DNA of 25,797 nucleotides from contig JBGQHM010000055.1 in the NCBI GenBank assembly GCA_041497995.1, forward strand, positions 1 to 25,797, written 5' to 3'. The stretch comes from DATKMS01 sp041497995 (GTDB taxonomy: Bacteria; Desulfobacterota; Binatia; HRBIN30). Positions 7,732-14,724 of the stretch are shown here, piece after piece (position 1 is the first letter of the stretch; every line of letters starts with the position of its first letter). A program made the position numbers and the translations under genes. Under the pieces are notes generated by a model, which was not told the origin of the DNA, searched no databases, and saw only the letters and a program-made list of their open reading frames with translations.

Positions 7732-8952
7732 TTACAGCGCAGCCTGAGCCGCGGCGACGCGCGGTTGCGGCCGCGTTGCCGCGCCGAGCGCGCGCCGTAA
7801 CGTGTCGGCCCGATCCGCGCTCTCCCACGTGAAGAAGCCATCCTCGGCGACGCGGCCGAAGTGACCGTACGACGCGGTGCGCTGGTAGATCGGCCGCTTC
7901 AGGTCGAGGGCACGAATGAGGTCGGCCGGCTTCAATGAGAAGTGCTCGCGTACCAGTGCTGCCAAGCGGTCGTTCGGTACCACGCCGGTGTCGAAGCTAT
8001 CGACGAGCACGGAGATCGGCTCCGCCACGCCGATGGCGTAGGCCAGCTGGACTTCACACTTTGCCGCCAGCCCCGCGGCGACGATGTTCTTGGCGATGTA
8101 TCGGGCCATGTAGGCCGCGCTGCGGTCGACCTTGCTCGGATCCTTTCCGGAGAAGGCACCGCCGCCGTGACGGCCGTATCCGCCGTAGGTGTCGACGATG
8201 ATTTTGCGTCCGGTCAGACCGCAGTCGCCCATCGGTCCGCCGACGACGAAGCGACCGGTTGGGTTGACGTGGTACTTGGTGCGCTGATCGAGATACTCCT
8301 CCGGCAAGACCTTGCGGATGACTTCCTCGATGATCAGCTCGCGGAGCGTCTCGTACTTGACGTCGGGGCTGTGCTGCGAGGAGACGACCACCGCATCGAT
8401 GCGGCATGGACGACCGTCGCGGTACTCGATGGTCACCTGCGACTTCGAATCGGGGCGCAGGAAGGGGTACGAACCGGTCTTGCGGATGTCCGCGAGGTGC
8501 TTCACCAACTGGTGCGCCATGACGATCGGCAGCGGCATCAGCTCGGGGGTCTCATCACACGCGAAGCCGAACATGAGCCCCTGGTCGCCGGCGCCCTGTT
8601 CCTTGTGCAGCCCTTCCCCCGCGGTCACGCCCTGCGAGATGTCGGGCGACTGTCGGTCGATGGCGACTAGAACCGCGCAGGTGTCGGCGTCGAAGCCCAT
8701 GTCGGAGGACGTGTAGCCGATGTCGCGCACCACTTTGCGTACAATCTCGGGGTAGCTGATCTGCGCCCGCGTGGTGATTTCACCGGCGACGACTACCATG
8801 CCGGTCTTGGCCAGGCTCTCACAGGCGACGCGGCTGTCAGGATCGATGGTGATCAACGCGTCCAGGACGGCATCGGAAATCTGATCGCACATCTTGTCCG
8901 GATGGCCCTCGGAAACTGATTCCGAGGTAAAGAGGAAATCTTTCAGCGCCAT
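7732..8952 (-). CDS. metK: S-adenosylmethionine synthetase
   Basis: MetK makes S-adenosylmethionine from methionine and ATP, releasing phosphate and pyrophosphate, in the cytoplasm as a tetramer. The 406 residues cover the whole family: SESVSEGHPDK with the catalytic-site H17 near the start, GAGDQGLMFGFA in the first third (family signature), and GGGAFSGKDPSKVDRS (the Gly-rich phosphate-binding signature, residues about 266-281). The protein ends in an Ala-rich extension (ATRPQPRVAAAQAAL) slightly longer than usual. AAGGAG (8957-8962) before the ATG fixes the start. It has its own promoter just beyond the ptsH stop and its own terminator, so it is probably a single-gene transcript. No recognised SAM riboswitch is seen in the short leader. 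Confidence 0.97.
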   Translation of the reverse strand: MALKDFLFTSESVSEGHPDKMCDQISDAVLDALITIDPDSRVACESLAKTGMVVVAGEITTRAQISYPEIVRKVVRDIGYTSSDMGFDADTCAVLVAIDRQSPDISQGVTAGEGLHKEQGAGDQGLMFGFACDETPELMPLPIVMAHQLVKHLADIRKTGSYPFLRPDSKSQVTIEYRDGRPCRIDAVVVSSQHSPDVKYETLRELIIEEVIRKVLPEEYLDQRTKYHVNPTGRFVVGGPMGDCGLTGRKIIVDTYGGYGRHGGGAFSGKDPSKVDRSAAYMARYIAKNIVAAGLAAKCEVQLAYAIGVAEPISVLVDSFDTGVVPNDRLAALVREHFSLKPADLIRALDLKRPIYQRTASYGHFGRVAEDGFFTWESADRADTLRRALGAATRPQPRVAAAQAAL

Positions 8953-8970
8953 GGCATCTCCTTCGCCGCC

Positions 8971-9007
8971 GCAGCCCGTAGGCTACCGTTCGTCGTTGAT
9001 TGGCTGC
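8971..9007 (-). other. Hairpin in the metK leader
   Basis: GCAGCC at 9002-9007 and GGCTGC at 8971-8976 (minus-strand reading) can pair, with a small GTAGCCTAC palindrome in the loop; the structure ends about 8 bases before the AAGGAG. It does not match a SAM riboswitch that I know, so the role is unassigned. Confidence 0.35.
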
Positions 9008-9033
9008 CCCGTCAGAGTGACAGTCTCATAGAA

Positions 9034-9063
9034 TTCATAGTATAGCCCGTGTACCAGGGTCAA
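9034..9063 (-). promoter_or_regulatory. Predicted sigma-70-type promoter of metK
   Basis: On the minus strand TTGACC (9063-9058) and TATGAA (9039-9034) are separated by 18 bases; an overlapping TATACT is also present with shorter spacing. The predicted start near 9027 gives a leader of about 75 bases. The -35 box begins right after the ptsH stop. Confidence 0.55.
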
Positions 9064-9068
9064 GGACG

Positions 9069-9347
9069 TTATTCCTCGTTGAATTTCTGCTCCACGAGGC
9101 GCTCGATTGCCGCCAGGGCATCTGCTGCCTGGGGGCCCGACACGCTGACGTCGATAAACGATCCCTGCCCGGCGGCCAGCATCATTAGGCCGAGGATGCT
9201 CTTGCCGTCCACGGTCTGGTCATCCTTGGTCACGCTGATGTCGGCTTCAAACTGCGCGGCTACTTGGACGAATTGCGCGGCGGCACGGGCGTGGAGACCA
9301 AGACGGTTCTTGATCTCAAGGCTCTTGGAGAGAGTCGGGGTGCTCAT
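9069..9347 (-). CDS. ptsH: HPr-family phosphocarrier protein
   Basis: A 92-residue phosphocarrier of the phosphotransferase system. The phosphorylated histidine is H19 in NRLGLHARAAA, and S50 in GKSILGLM sits where HPr kinase acts in other bacteria. In this setting it most likely passes phosphate from an EI protein to PtsN (the nitrogen PTS) rather than to a sugar permease. It is the last gene of the lptC-to-ptsH run, 128 bases after ptsN; that gap carries a 10-bp inverted repeat. ATG 9347 gives a normal family length. An in-frame TTG at 9422 would add 25 Ala/Pro-rich residues and is less likely. No clear ribosome site precedes the ATG. No EI gene is in the window. Confidence 0.92.
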   Translation of the reverse strand: MSTPTLSKSLEIKNRLGLHARAAAQFVQVAAQFEADISVTKDDQTVDGKSILGLMMLAAGQGSFIDVSVSGPQAADALAAIERLVEQKFNEE

Positions 9348-9382
9348 CGCGAGCGCGGGCAACGGTGACGCTGGCTCGACCA

Positions 9383-9456
9383 CGGGGCCAGTTGCAGCGT
9401 CCCCGGTCGACGCGAGGGCCAAGGGCAGGCTATCAGCTCGAAAGGCACTGGCCCCG
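9383..9456 (-). repeat. 10-bp inverted repeat in the ptsN-ptsH gap
   Basis: CGGGGCCAGT (9383-9392) and ACTGGCCCCG (9447-9456) are perfect reverse complements separated by 54 bases. In the minus-strand transcript they could close a long stem-loop upstream of the HPr start. Confidence 0.65.
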
Positions 9457-9475
9457 CCGGCGCGCTGGTCGTCGG

Positions 9476-9937
9476 TCAGTACTTGTCATCTTCCTCGCGG
9501 ATAGAGCGATACAGATCGGCCTGGTTAGGTGCGCTCATGAGCTGGGCCCGGAACGTGGGATCCTTGAGCAGTCGGGAGACGCGTGCCAGGGCTTTCAAGT
9601 GTTGCCCCACCGAGTCTTCGGGTGCGACGAGGAGGAAGAGCAACTTGGTAGGTTTGCCGTCGAGCGAATGGAAATCCACGCCCTGCGAGTGGCGGCCGAA
9701 CGCGCCGAGCACCGTCTTGAGACCGGGGAGCTTGCCATGCGGAATCGCGATGCCGTCGCCGATGGCTGTGCTGCCGAGACGTTCGCGTTCCCAGAGTACT
9801 TCTACGAGCCGGTTGGCGTCGATGTCCGCATGCTGGCTCGCCATCGCGGTCGCCAGCTCGCGCAGTACCTCTTCCTTATTCTTGCCCTTGAGCGCCGGGA
9901 TCACCAGCGCTTCCGGAAGGATGTCCGTGATCTTCAT
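9476..9937 (-). CDS. ptsN: Nitrogen-PTS EIIA protein (EIIA-Ntr)
   Basis: A 153-residue PTS EIIA domain of the fructose/mannitol type, full length. H67 in GDGIAIPHGKLPG is the phosphorylation site; the N-terminus MKITDILPEALVIPALKG and the C-terminal SVGQHLKALARVSRLLKDP are typical. EIIA-Ntr takes phosphate from HPr/NPr and controls potassium transport, sigma-54-linked nitrogen responses and envelope stress in proteobacteria instead of moving sugar. It lies 13 bases after hpf in the rpoN operon, the usual place for the gene. In many related bacteria hprK and rapZ follow ptsN; here ptsH comes next. Confidence 0.95.
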   Translation of the reverse strand: MKITDILPEALVIPALKGKNKEEVLRELATAMASQHADIDANRLVEVLWERERLGSTAIGDGIAIPHGKLPGLKTVLGAFGRHSQGVDFHSLDGKPTKLLFLLVAPEDSVGQHLKALARVSRLLKDPTFRAQLMSAPNQADLYRSIREEDDKY

Positions 9938-9950
9938 GGATGGAAGGTCG

Positions 9951-10472
9951 TCACGAGCGCTCCGGCTCGATCAGGCCGTAGTTGCCGTCCTTGCGGCGAT
10001 AGATCACGCTCAGGGCGTCGGTGGCGGCGTTGGTAAACAGGAGAAAGTCATTCTTCAGCAGCTTCAGCTGCATGACCGCCTCATCCACCGACATGGGCTT
10101 CACGGCGACGCGTTGTGTGTGGATGGTAGCCCCGGCGCGCTGCGTGTCGTCGGCGACCGGATTCGTCGAAGCATTGTTTGGACCTTTGTGGTCCTTGATC
10201 TTTGCCGTGTGTTTCTTGACCTGCCGTTCGATCTTGCTCATCGCCAGATCGATGGCGGAGTACAGGTCATCGGTTTCCTCGGTGGCGGTGACATTCAGAT
10301 GGTTGGCGCTGAGTTGCACCTCGGCGATGTGCCGCTGCTTCTCCACCGAGAGGATGATGTGCGCCTCGATCGGCCGGCGCAGGTACTTGTGGACGCGTTG
10401 CACTTTCTCTTCAGCGTGTTGGCGGAGACCCTCGGTGGGCTCGACGTGCCGGAAGGTAACCATGACCTGCAT
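9951..10472 (-). CDS. hpf: Long-form ribosome hibernation promoting factor
   Basis: A 173-residue protein with two domains: an N-terminal RaiA/YfiA domain (residues 1-100, MQVMVTFRHVEPTEGLRQHAEEK opening in the family pattern, beta-alpha-beta fold) and a C-terminal dimerisation domain (about 125-170, KPMSVDEAVMQLKLL...FTNAATDALSVIYRRKDGNYGLIEP). Long HPF binds the 30S decoding region and pairs ribosomes into inactive 100S dimers in slow growth. A linker of about 25 residues joins the domains. GGAG seven bases before the ATG supports the start. It sits 25 bases after rpoN, the usual arrangement. Confidence 0.95.
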   Translation of the reverse strand: MQVMVTFRHVEPTEGLRQHAEEKVQRVHKYLRRPIEAHIILSVEKQRHIAEVQLSANHLNVTATEETDDLYSAIDLAMSKIERQVKKHTAKIKDHKGPNNASTNPVADDTQRAGATIHTQRVAVKPMSVDEAVMQLKLLKNDFLLFTNAATDALSVIYRRKDGNYGLIEPERS

Positions 10473-10497
10473 ATTGTTTCTCCGTTGGTGCGCCGGG

Positions 10498-11982
10498 TCA
10501 AAAGCCCTGGCGCCGTTTCGACGAGGGGAGGACCCCCATCACGCCGCGATACTTGGCGACCGTGCGGCGGGCGATCGTTACCTGCTCCGTCGACAGCATC
10601 TTGGCGATGTGTTGGTCGCTGAAGGGCTGTTGCGGATCTTCCGTCGCAATGATCTCGCGAATGCGTTCCTTCACACTCTCCGCAGACACCTCCTCGCCGT
10701 CAGCGCCCTGCAGGCTCGAGGTGAAGAAGTACTTCAGCTCGTAGGTCCCTTGCGGGGTGTGGACGTACTTGTTGGCGGTGGCTCGGCTCACGGTCGACTC
10801 GTGCATGCCGATGTCCATGGCGACGTCCTTGAGCACCAGCGGTTTCAACTGCGAGACTCCCCGGTCGAAGAACTCGCGCTGGAAACGCACGATGCTCTGC
10901 GTCACCAGATACAAGGTGCGCTGCCGTTGCTGGATGCTCTTGATGAGCCACGCCGCGGCCCGCATCTTCTCTTGGATGTAGCGCTTCGCGTCGCTGGTGT
11001 CCGTGTCGCCCAGGACCTGACGGTAGAAATTGCTCACCCGGAGCCGCGGCAGACCTTCGTCGTTGAGGGTGATGACCAACTCTTCCCCGATCTTCTGGAT
11101 GAAGACGTCGGGGGTGATGTAGCGGATGTCGCCCTCGCCGAAGTTACGTCCCGGTTTGGGCTCCAACGTGGCGATGAAGTGAGCGGCGGTAACCACTTCT
11201 TCGATCGGCACGCCGAGCTCCTTGGCGATCTTGTCGTAGCGTTTACTTTCCAGCAGCGAGAGGTGGTCGCGGACGATCTTGGCAGCGACCGAGTCTTCTT
11301 TGCCGTCCGCACGGAGCTGGAGCAGCAGGCACTCCGACAGGTCGCGGGCGCCGACGCCGGGCGGGTCGAGCTCTTGGATGCGGCCCAACGTGCGTTCGAC
11401 GACGTCGAAGTCCTGGCCGCTCTGGAAGGCGATGTCCTCGACGTCGAGCTGCAGGTAGCCGTCCTTGTCCATGTTGCCGATCATCAACGCGGCCACAGAT
11501 TCCTCGATCGGGGTAATGCCGGACATGCGCAGTTGCCAGATGAGATGCTCGGTGAGCGACGTCGACCGGACCAGGGTATTTTCCAGCGCCGGCCGTTTCT
11601 CGTCGTCGAAGTCGGCTGGTGTCGACGATGACCCGTGCCAGTCGTTACGGTAATTGTCGAGGTATTCCTTCCAGTCGATGCCATCGAGACGATCGTTGGG
11701 AGAGATCTCGTTGGTGGTCTCGCGCTCCTCGGGCGGCTCCTGCCACGGCTCCGGGTCGTTGCCGTTGGACTCCAGCTTCTCTTCGGTGCGCGGCCGCTCC
11801 TCGGCAGCTTCCTCCGTTTGCTCGATGCCTTCTTCGAGCACGGGATTCTGGGCCAGCTCCTCGTCGATCAGCGTTTCCAGCTCGGCGCGCGACACCTGCA
11901 GAATTTTGATAGCCTGGCGCAGCTGCGGCGTCATGACCAGCTGCTGGCTGAGCTTTTGGTATAGTTTGGTCTCGAGTGCCAT
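10498..11982 (-). CDS. rpoN: RNA polymerase sigma-54 factor
   Basis: A 494-residue sigma-54 that directs RNA polymerase to -24/-12 promoters and needs an AAA+ activator to open them. Region I (residues 1-50) is the Gln/Leu-rich activator-interacting part (LSQQLVMTPQLRQAIKILQ). An acidic linker follows (about 50-110, Glu-rich). The core-binding domain is at about 110-320, and the DNA-binding domain at 340-490 has a helix-turn-helix and the RpoN box ARRTVAKYR near the C-terminus. It follows lptB by 8 bases, within the lpt operon. No sigma-54 activator (AAA+ protein) is encoded in this window. Confidence 0.97.
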   Translation of the reverse strand: MALETKLYQKLSQQLVMTPQLRQAIKILQVSRAELETLIDEELAQNPVLEEGIEQTEEAAEERPRTEEKLESNGNDPEPWQEPPEERETTNEISPNDRLDGIDWKEYLDNYRNDWHGSSSTPADFDDEKRPALENTLVRSTSLTEHLIWQLRMSGITPIEESVAALMIGNMDKDGYLQLDVEDIAFQSGQDFDVVERTLGRIQELDPPGVGARDLSECLLLQLRADGKEDSVAAKIVRDHLSLLESKRYDKIAKELGVPIEEVVTAAHFIATLEPKPGRNFGEGDIRYITPDVFIQKIGEELVITLNDEGLPRLRVSNFYRQVLGDTDTSDAKRYIQEKMRAAAWLIKSIQQRQRTLYLVTQSIVRFQREFFDRGVSQLKPLVLKDVAMDIGMHESTVSRATANKYVHTPQGTYELKYFFTSSLQGADGEEVSAESVKERIREIIATEDPQQPFSDQHIAKMLSTEQVTIARRTVAKYRGVMGVLPSSKRRQGF

Positions 11983-11990
11983 GCTGGTTT

Positions 11991-12737
11991 CTACAGTGAG
12001 AACCCTTCCCCAAGATAGAGCTCACGGGCGCGGCGGCTGGAGGCGATCTCCTGCGGCGAGCCTTCTTCGAGGACGGCGCCGTCGTTCAATATGTAGGCAC
12101 GGTCGCAGATGCCCAGCGTCTCGCGCACGTTGTGATCGGTAATCAAGATGCCAATCCCCCGTTCCTTCAGTTGCCCCACGATGCCCTGGATGTCCAGGAT
12201 AGCAAGCGGATCGATCCCTGCAAAAGGCTCGTCGAGCAACATGAAGATAGGGGCGGTTACCAGGGCACGCGTGATCTCCACACGCCGCCGCTCGCCGCCC
12301 GACAACGCGTACGCTTTGCTCTTGGCCAAATGCGCGATGCTCAGCTCCTCGAGCAACCCCGCCAGGCGCTCGGCGCGTTCTTCGCGCGAGAGCTGCAAGG
12401 TCTCGAGGATGGCCAAGATGTTCTCCTCCACCGTCAGCTTCCGAAACACCGACGGTTCTTGCGGGAGATAGCTGATCCCTTGGCGGGCGCGGAGGTACAT
12501 CGGTCGGGCAGTGATGTCCACGCCGTTCAGCTGGACGCTGCCGCGGTCGGGGCGAATGAGGCCGACGATGGCGTAGAAGGTCGTCGTCTTCCCTGCACCG
12601 TTCGGCCCCAGCAGTCCGACGACTTCGCCGGCGTGTACTTCGAGCGAGACGGCGCGCAGGATCTCACGGCCGCCGAGCCGCTTGCACAGGCCATCGGCGC
12701 GCAGCACGCCGGAGCCATCGCTGCCGTTGTGGCTCAT
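11991..12737 (-). CDS. lptB: LPS export ABC transporter ATP-binding protein
   Basis: A 248-residue ABC ATPase. Walker A is GPNGAGKTT (residues about 40-48), the signature is LSGGERRRVEI, Walker B is MLLDEPFAGIDP and the switch histidine is in LITDHNVRE. These, with the lptC and lptA neighbours, identify LptB, which powers extraction of lipopolysaccharide from the inner membrane with LptF and LptG (not in the window). The start overlaps the lptA stop by 4 bases (ATGA), showing translational coupling. The gene order lptC-lptA-lptB-rpoN is common in Gram-negative bacteria. Confidence 0.96.
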   Translation of the reverse strand: MSHNGSDGSGVLRADGLCKRLGGREILRAVSLEVHAGEVVGLLGPNGAGKTTTFYAIVGLIRPDRGSVQLNGVDITARPMYLRARQGISYLPQEPSVFRKLTVEENILAILETLQLSREERAERLAGLLEELSIAHLAKSKAYALSGGERRRVEITRALVTAPIFMLLDEPFAGIDPLAILDIQGIVGQLKERGIGILITDHNVRETLGICDRAYILNDGAVLEEGSPQEIASSRRARELYLGEGFSL

Positions 12738-13297
12738 TGGGTGCCCGCTTCCACCATGGGGGTGCCGCTCTTCGACGGAAACAACACGGCCCGTACGCGT
12801 CCGTTGCCACCTTCGACGACGCTGCGGTTCTCGGTGAGGTAAACGATGATCCGATCGCCACTAACCTCATTTGAGCCGTCGTGCACCACTGCATCGTTGC
12901 TTAGCACGACGGTCTGCTTTGCTTGGTCAAATTCTGCGTGGCCGCCCGTGGCCCAGCGAGGGCCTTTCGACATGCGCACGTTGCCGTCGGCAACGACCTC
13001 TTTCACGCGATTTTCTGCGTGATCGTCGAGGACGACGCGTAAGGTCTCGCTCTGCAGTTTGATGTCGCCTTGTGTGACCTCGACGCTGCCCTTGTAGGTT
13101 AAGACGCGCGTCTGGTAGTCGAACTCCAATCCTTCGGCGGAGACCGAGATCGGATCACGCTTCGAGCTGAAGGACAGCGCGTCGAGCAGGGAATCTGGGC
13201 GTGCCTCGGCGCCGTCGTCTCTGGGTGCCTGGTGGGTTGCCGCTTGCGCTTCTTCGCCAACGCTGCGCCCGGCGAATAGCCCGACGGCTACCGTCAT
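12734..13297 (-). CDS. lptA: LPS transport periplasmic protein (LptA/OstA-like)
   Basis: A 187-residue OstA-like protein that bridges the periplasm for LPS. The beta-jellyroll repeats are visible from ISVSAEGLEFDYQTRVLTYKGSVEVTQGD onward (residues about 50-150), with the paired TYKG/ADGNVRMSKG turns. The first 20 residues from ATG 13297 form only a short hydrophobic segment (AVGLFAG) without a basic start. The frame is open upstream, and 10 more codons to an ACG at 13327 would give a better signal peptide, with AGGAGG five bases before it; the start is thus uncertain. It lies 16 bases after lptC and overlaps lptB. The long acidic/Ala-rich segment after the signal (about 15-45) is linker. Confidence 0.85.
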   Translation of the reverse strand: MTVAVGLFAGRSVGEEAQAATHQAPRDDGAEARPDSLLDALSFSSKRDPISVSAEGLEFDYQTRVLTYKGSVEVTQGDIKLQSETLRVVLDDHAENRVKEVVADGNVRMSKGPRWATGGHAEFDQAKQTVVLSNDAVVHDGSNEVSGDRIIVYLTENRSVVEGGNGRVRAVLFPSKSGTPMVEAGTQ

Positions 13298-13313
13298 CGC
13301 GAGCGCCCATGTG

Positions 13314-13916
13314 CTACAGCGGTGCGTTGCTGCCTCCTTGCTTGAGAAGGGCGGGTTGGATCACCATGGAGACGTTGTGCGTGAGCGTCAGTCGCTGGGA
13401 ATCCACGTGGACTTCCATGCGATCACCGCGCACCTGCAGCGCGCGCCCGGATATCTCAACCGCGCCCGGCGAGGAGATCACTTGCTGTTGATGGTCGTAC
13501 GTCGCCCGTTCGGTGCGCATCACGTAATCGGCGAGGGTCATTTGAATCCGGCCGTTCAGGTCAACGCGAATGATTTCGCGGCCGTCGAGCAGGATGTGTC
13601 CCTCGTCACCTTTGAGCCCCAACGTGCGACCGTCCTTCAAGAACAGCTGCACGGCCGCGCCGCGCACCACGACCGTTTGTTCCTCTTCCTTGTATTGCGC
13701 GTCCTCGGCCGACACTTCCCACACTTTGCGACCGTCTTGCTCCTTGATCCGATGGAAGTCCTGAATATGTTGCGATACGCCCGGGAGAAACTCGAGGCCG
13801 ACGCGGGCCACGTCCTGCCGGTGCTGCTGCCACAGGCTGCGGCCGACCAAACCGGCAATTCCTAACAACAGTAGGACGACGAGGCCGATGACCGTCAAAC
13901 GTAGGTGGTTTCTCAT
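13314..13916 (-). CDS. lptC: LPS export ABC transporter periplasmic protein LptC
   Basis: A 200-residue bitopic inner-membrane protein. Residues about 5-30 are a strongly hydrophobic transmembrane anchor (LTVIGLVVLLLLGIAGLVG) and the rest is a periplasmic OstA-like beta fold with WEVSAEDAQYKEEEQTVVVRG and AVEISGRALQVRGDRMEV. LptC takes LPS from the LptBFG extractor to LptA. It is the first gene of the lpt-rpoN-hpf-ptsN-ptsH run. ATG 13916 places the membrane segment at the N-terminus; the open frame continues to 14096 but that part overlaps the divergent regulator and has no membrane or family match. The ribosome site is weak. Confidence 0.92.
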   Translation of the reverse strand: MRNHLRLTVIGLVVLLLLGIAGLVGRSLWQQHRQDVARVGLEFLPGVSQHIQDFHRIKEQDGRKVWEVSAEDAQYKEEEQTVVVRGAAVQLFLKDGRTLGLKGDEGHILLDGREIIRVDLNGRIQMTLADYVMRTERATYDHQQQVISSPGAVEISGRALQVRGDRMEVHVDSQRLTLTHNVSMVIQPALLKQGGSNAPL

Positions 13917-13951
13917 AGGACACTGGGACGGCGTCACATGCGCGGGCGGGA

Positions 13952-13980
13952 ACGATACCATCCACCTCCCAGCGAGTAAA
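13952..13980 (-). promoter_or_regulatory. Predicted promoter of the lptC-ptsH operon
   Basis: Minus-strand TTTACT (13980-13975) and TATCGT (13957-13952) are 17 bases apart. The predicted start near 13945 gives a leader of about 30 bases before lptC ATG 13916. Boxes match 4 of 6 consensus bases each. Confidence 0.5.
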
Positions 13981-14079
13981 GGTAAGGGTGGACGCTGCGG
14001 CGCCAGGAAGGCCGTATGCCGCGCCTTGCTGGGGCGGCGCACGCTGTGGTAGCCGTCACCACTAGAGTGATCGGACACC

Positions 14080-14724
14080 ATGACCCGGCTGATCAAGCGC
14101 TATGGCAATCGCAAAATGTACGACACGCAAGCGAGCCGCTACGTGACGCTCGACGGCGTCGCCGAATTGGTGCGCACGGGCGATGACCTGCGCATCATCG
14201 ACAACGACAGCGGTGAGGATCTCACCGCGGTCACCTTCGCGCAGATCATCTTCGAGGAGGAGAAGCGCAAGAACGGATTGCTCGGCTCACCCGCGTTGCG
14301 CTGGATCATCCAGCAAGGCGGGGAGGCGTTGCAAGAACTGATGAGCAGTGTGGATCGCGGGCGCGAAGCGCTCGGCAGCGTACGTGAGCTGGCCGAGAAG
14401 CGCATGAAGCAGCTGACGCATCCTCCTGCCCCGCGCCCCACGGCAGGCGAGCGCGGCCGGCCGGCCGGCCGCGGCATTCTGAATGAGATCCTCGAGTTGC
14501 CGCAGAAGCAACTGGAGCAGCTGCAACACCGCATTGACGCACAAGTGCGCGCATCGCTCGAACGAGTCGCGGGCCATCCCGCCGTGCAGAATGAGTTGCG
14601 CCGGATCGAGCGCAGCATCAAAGGGCTGGAGCGCCAGCTGAGCCGCCTGCGGCGTCATCAACGTGGCACCGCCACGCCGCGCCGCACGAAGCCGTCGCCG
14701 GGACGGAAAGGAGTCGGTCCATGA
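14080..14724 (+). CDS. phaR: PhaR-type polyhydroxyalkanoate accumulation regulator
   Basis: A 214-residue regulator. The N-terminal PHB/PHA accumulation DNA-binding domain (residues about 3-62) is very clear: LIKRYGNRKMYDT, then SRYVTLDGVAELVRTGDDLRIIDNDSGEDLT and FAQIIFEEEKR. Known PhaR proteins repress phasin and granule genes and are released when polyhydroxyalkanoate granules form. The rest (70-200) is helical with likely coiled coils (ILELPQKQLEQLQHRIDAQVRASLERV; LRRIERSIKGLERQLSRLRRH) and a basic tail. The stop overlaps the start of the LLM oxidoreductase by 4 bases (ATGA). No PHA synthase or phasin is in the window, so the PHA link rests on the family only. Confidence 0.85.
   Translation: MTRLIKRYGNRKMYDTQASRYVTLDGVAELVRTGDDLRIIDNDSGEDLTAVTFAQIIFEEEKRKNGLLGSPALRWIIQQGGEALQELMSSVDRGREALGSVRELAEKRMKQLTHPPAPRPTAGERGRPAGRGILNEILELPQKQLEQLQHRIDAQVRASLERVAGHPAVQNELRRIERSIKGLERQLSRLRRHQRGTATPRRTKPSPGRKGVGP

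Noticed and set aside
8953..9040. SAM riboswitch upstream of metK.
   Set aside because: Leader is only about 75 bases and shows none of the conserved cores I can recognise; only an unassigned hairpin remains.
9348..9422. 25-residue N-terminal extension of HPr from a TTG.
   Set aside because: Ala/Pro-rich, not in HPr proteins, and the extension carries half of the inverted repeat.
10021..11631. A 536-codon open frame antisense to rpoN and hpf.
   Set aside because: Shadow of two certain genes; Val/Asp/His-rich composition typical of antisense GC-rich frames.
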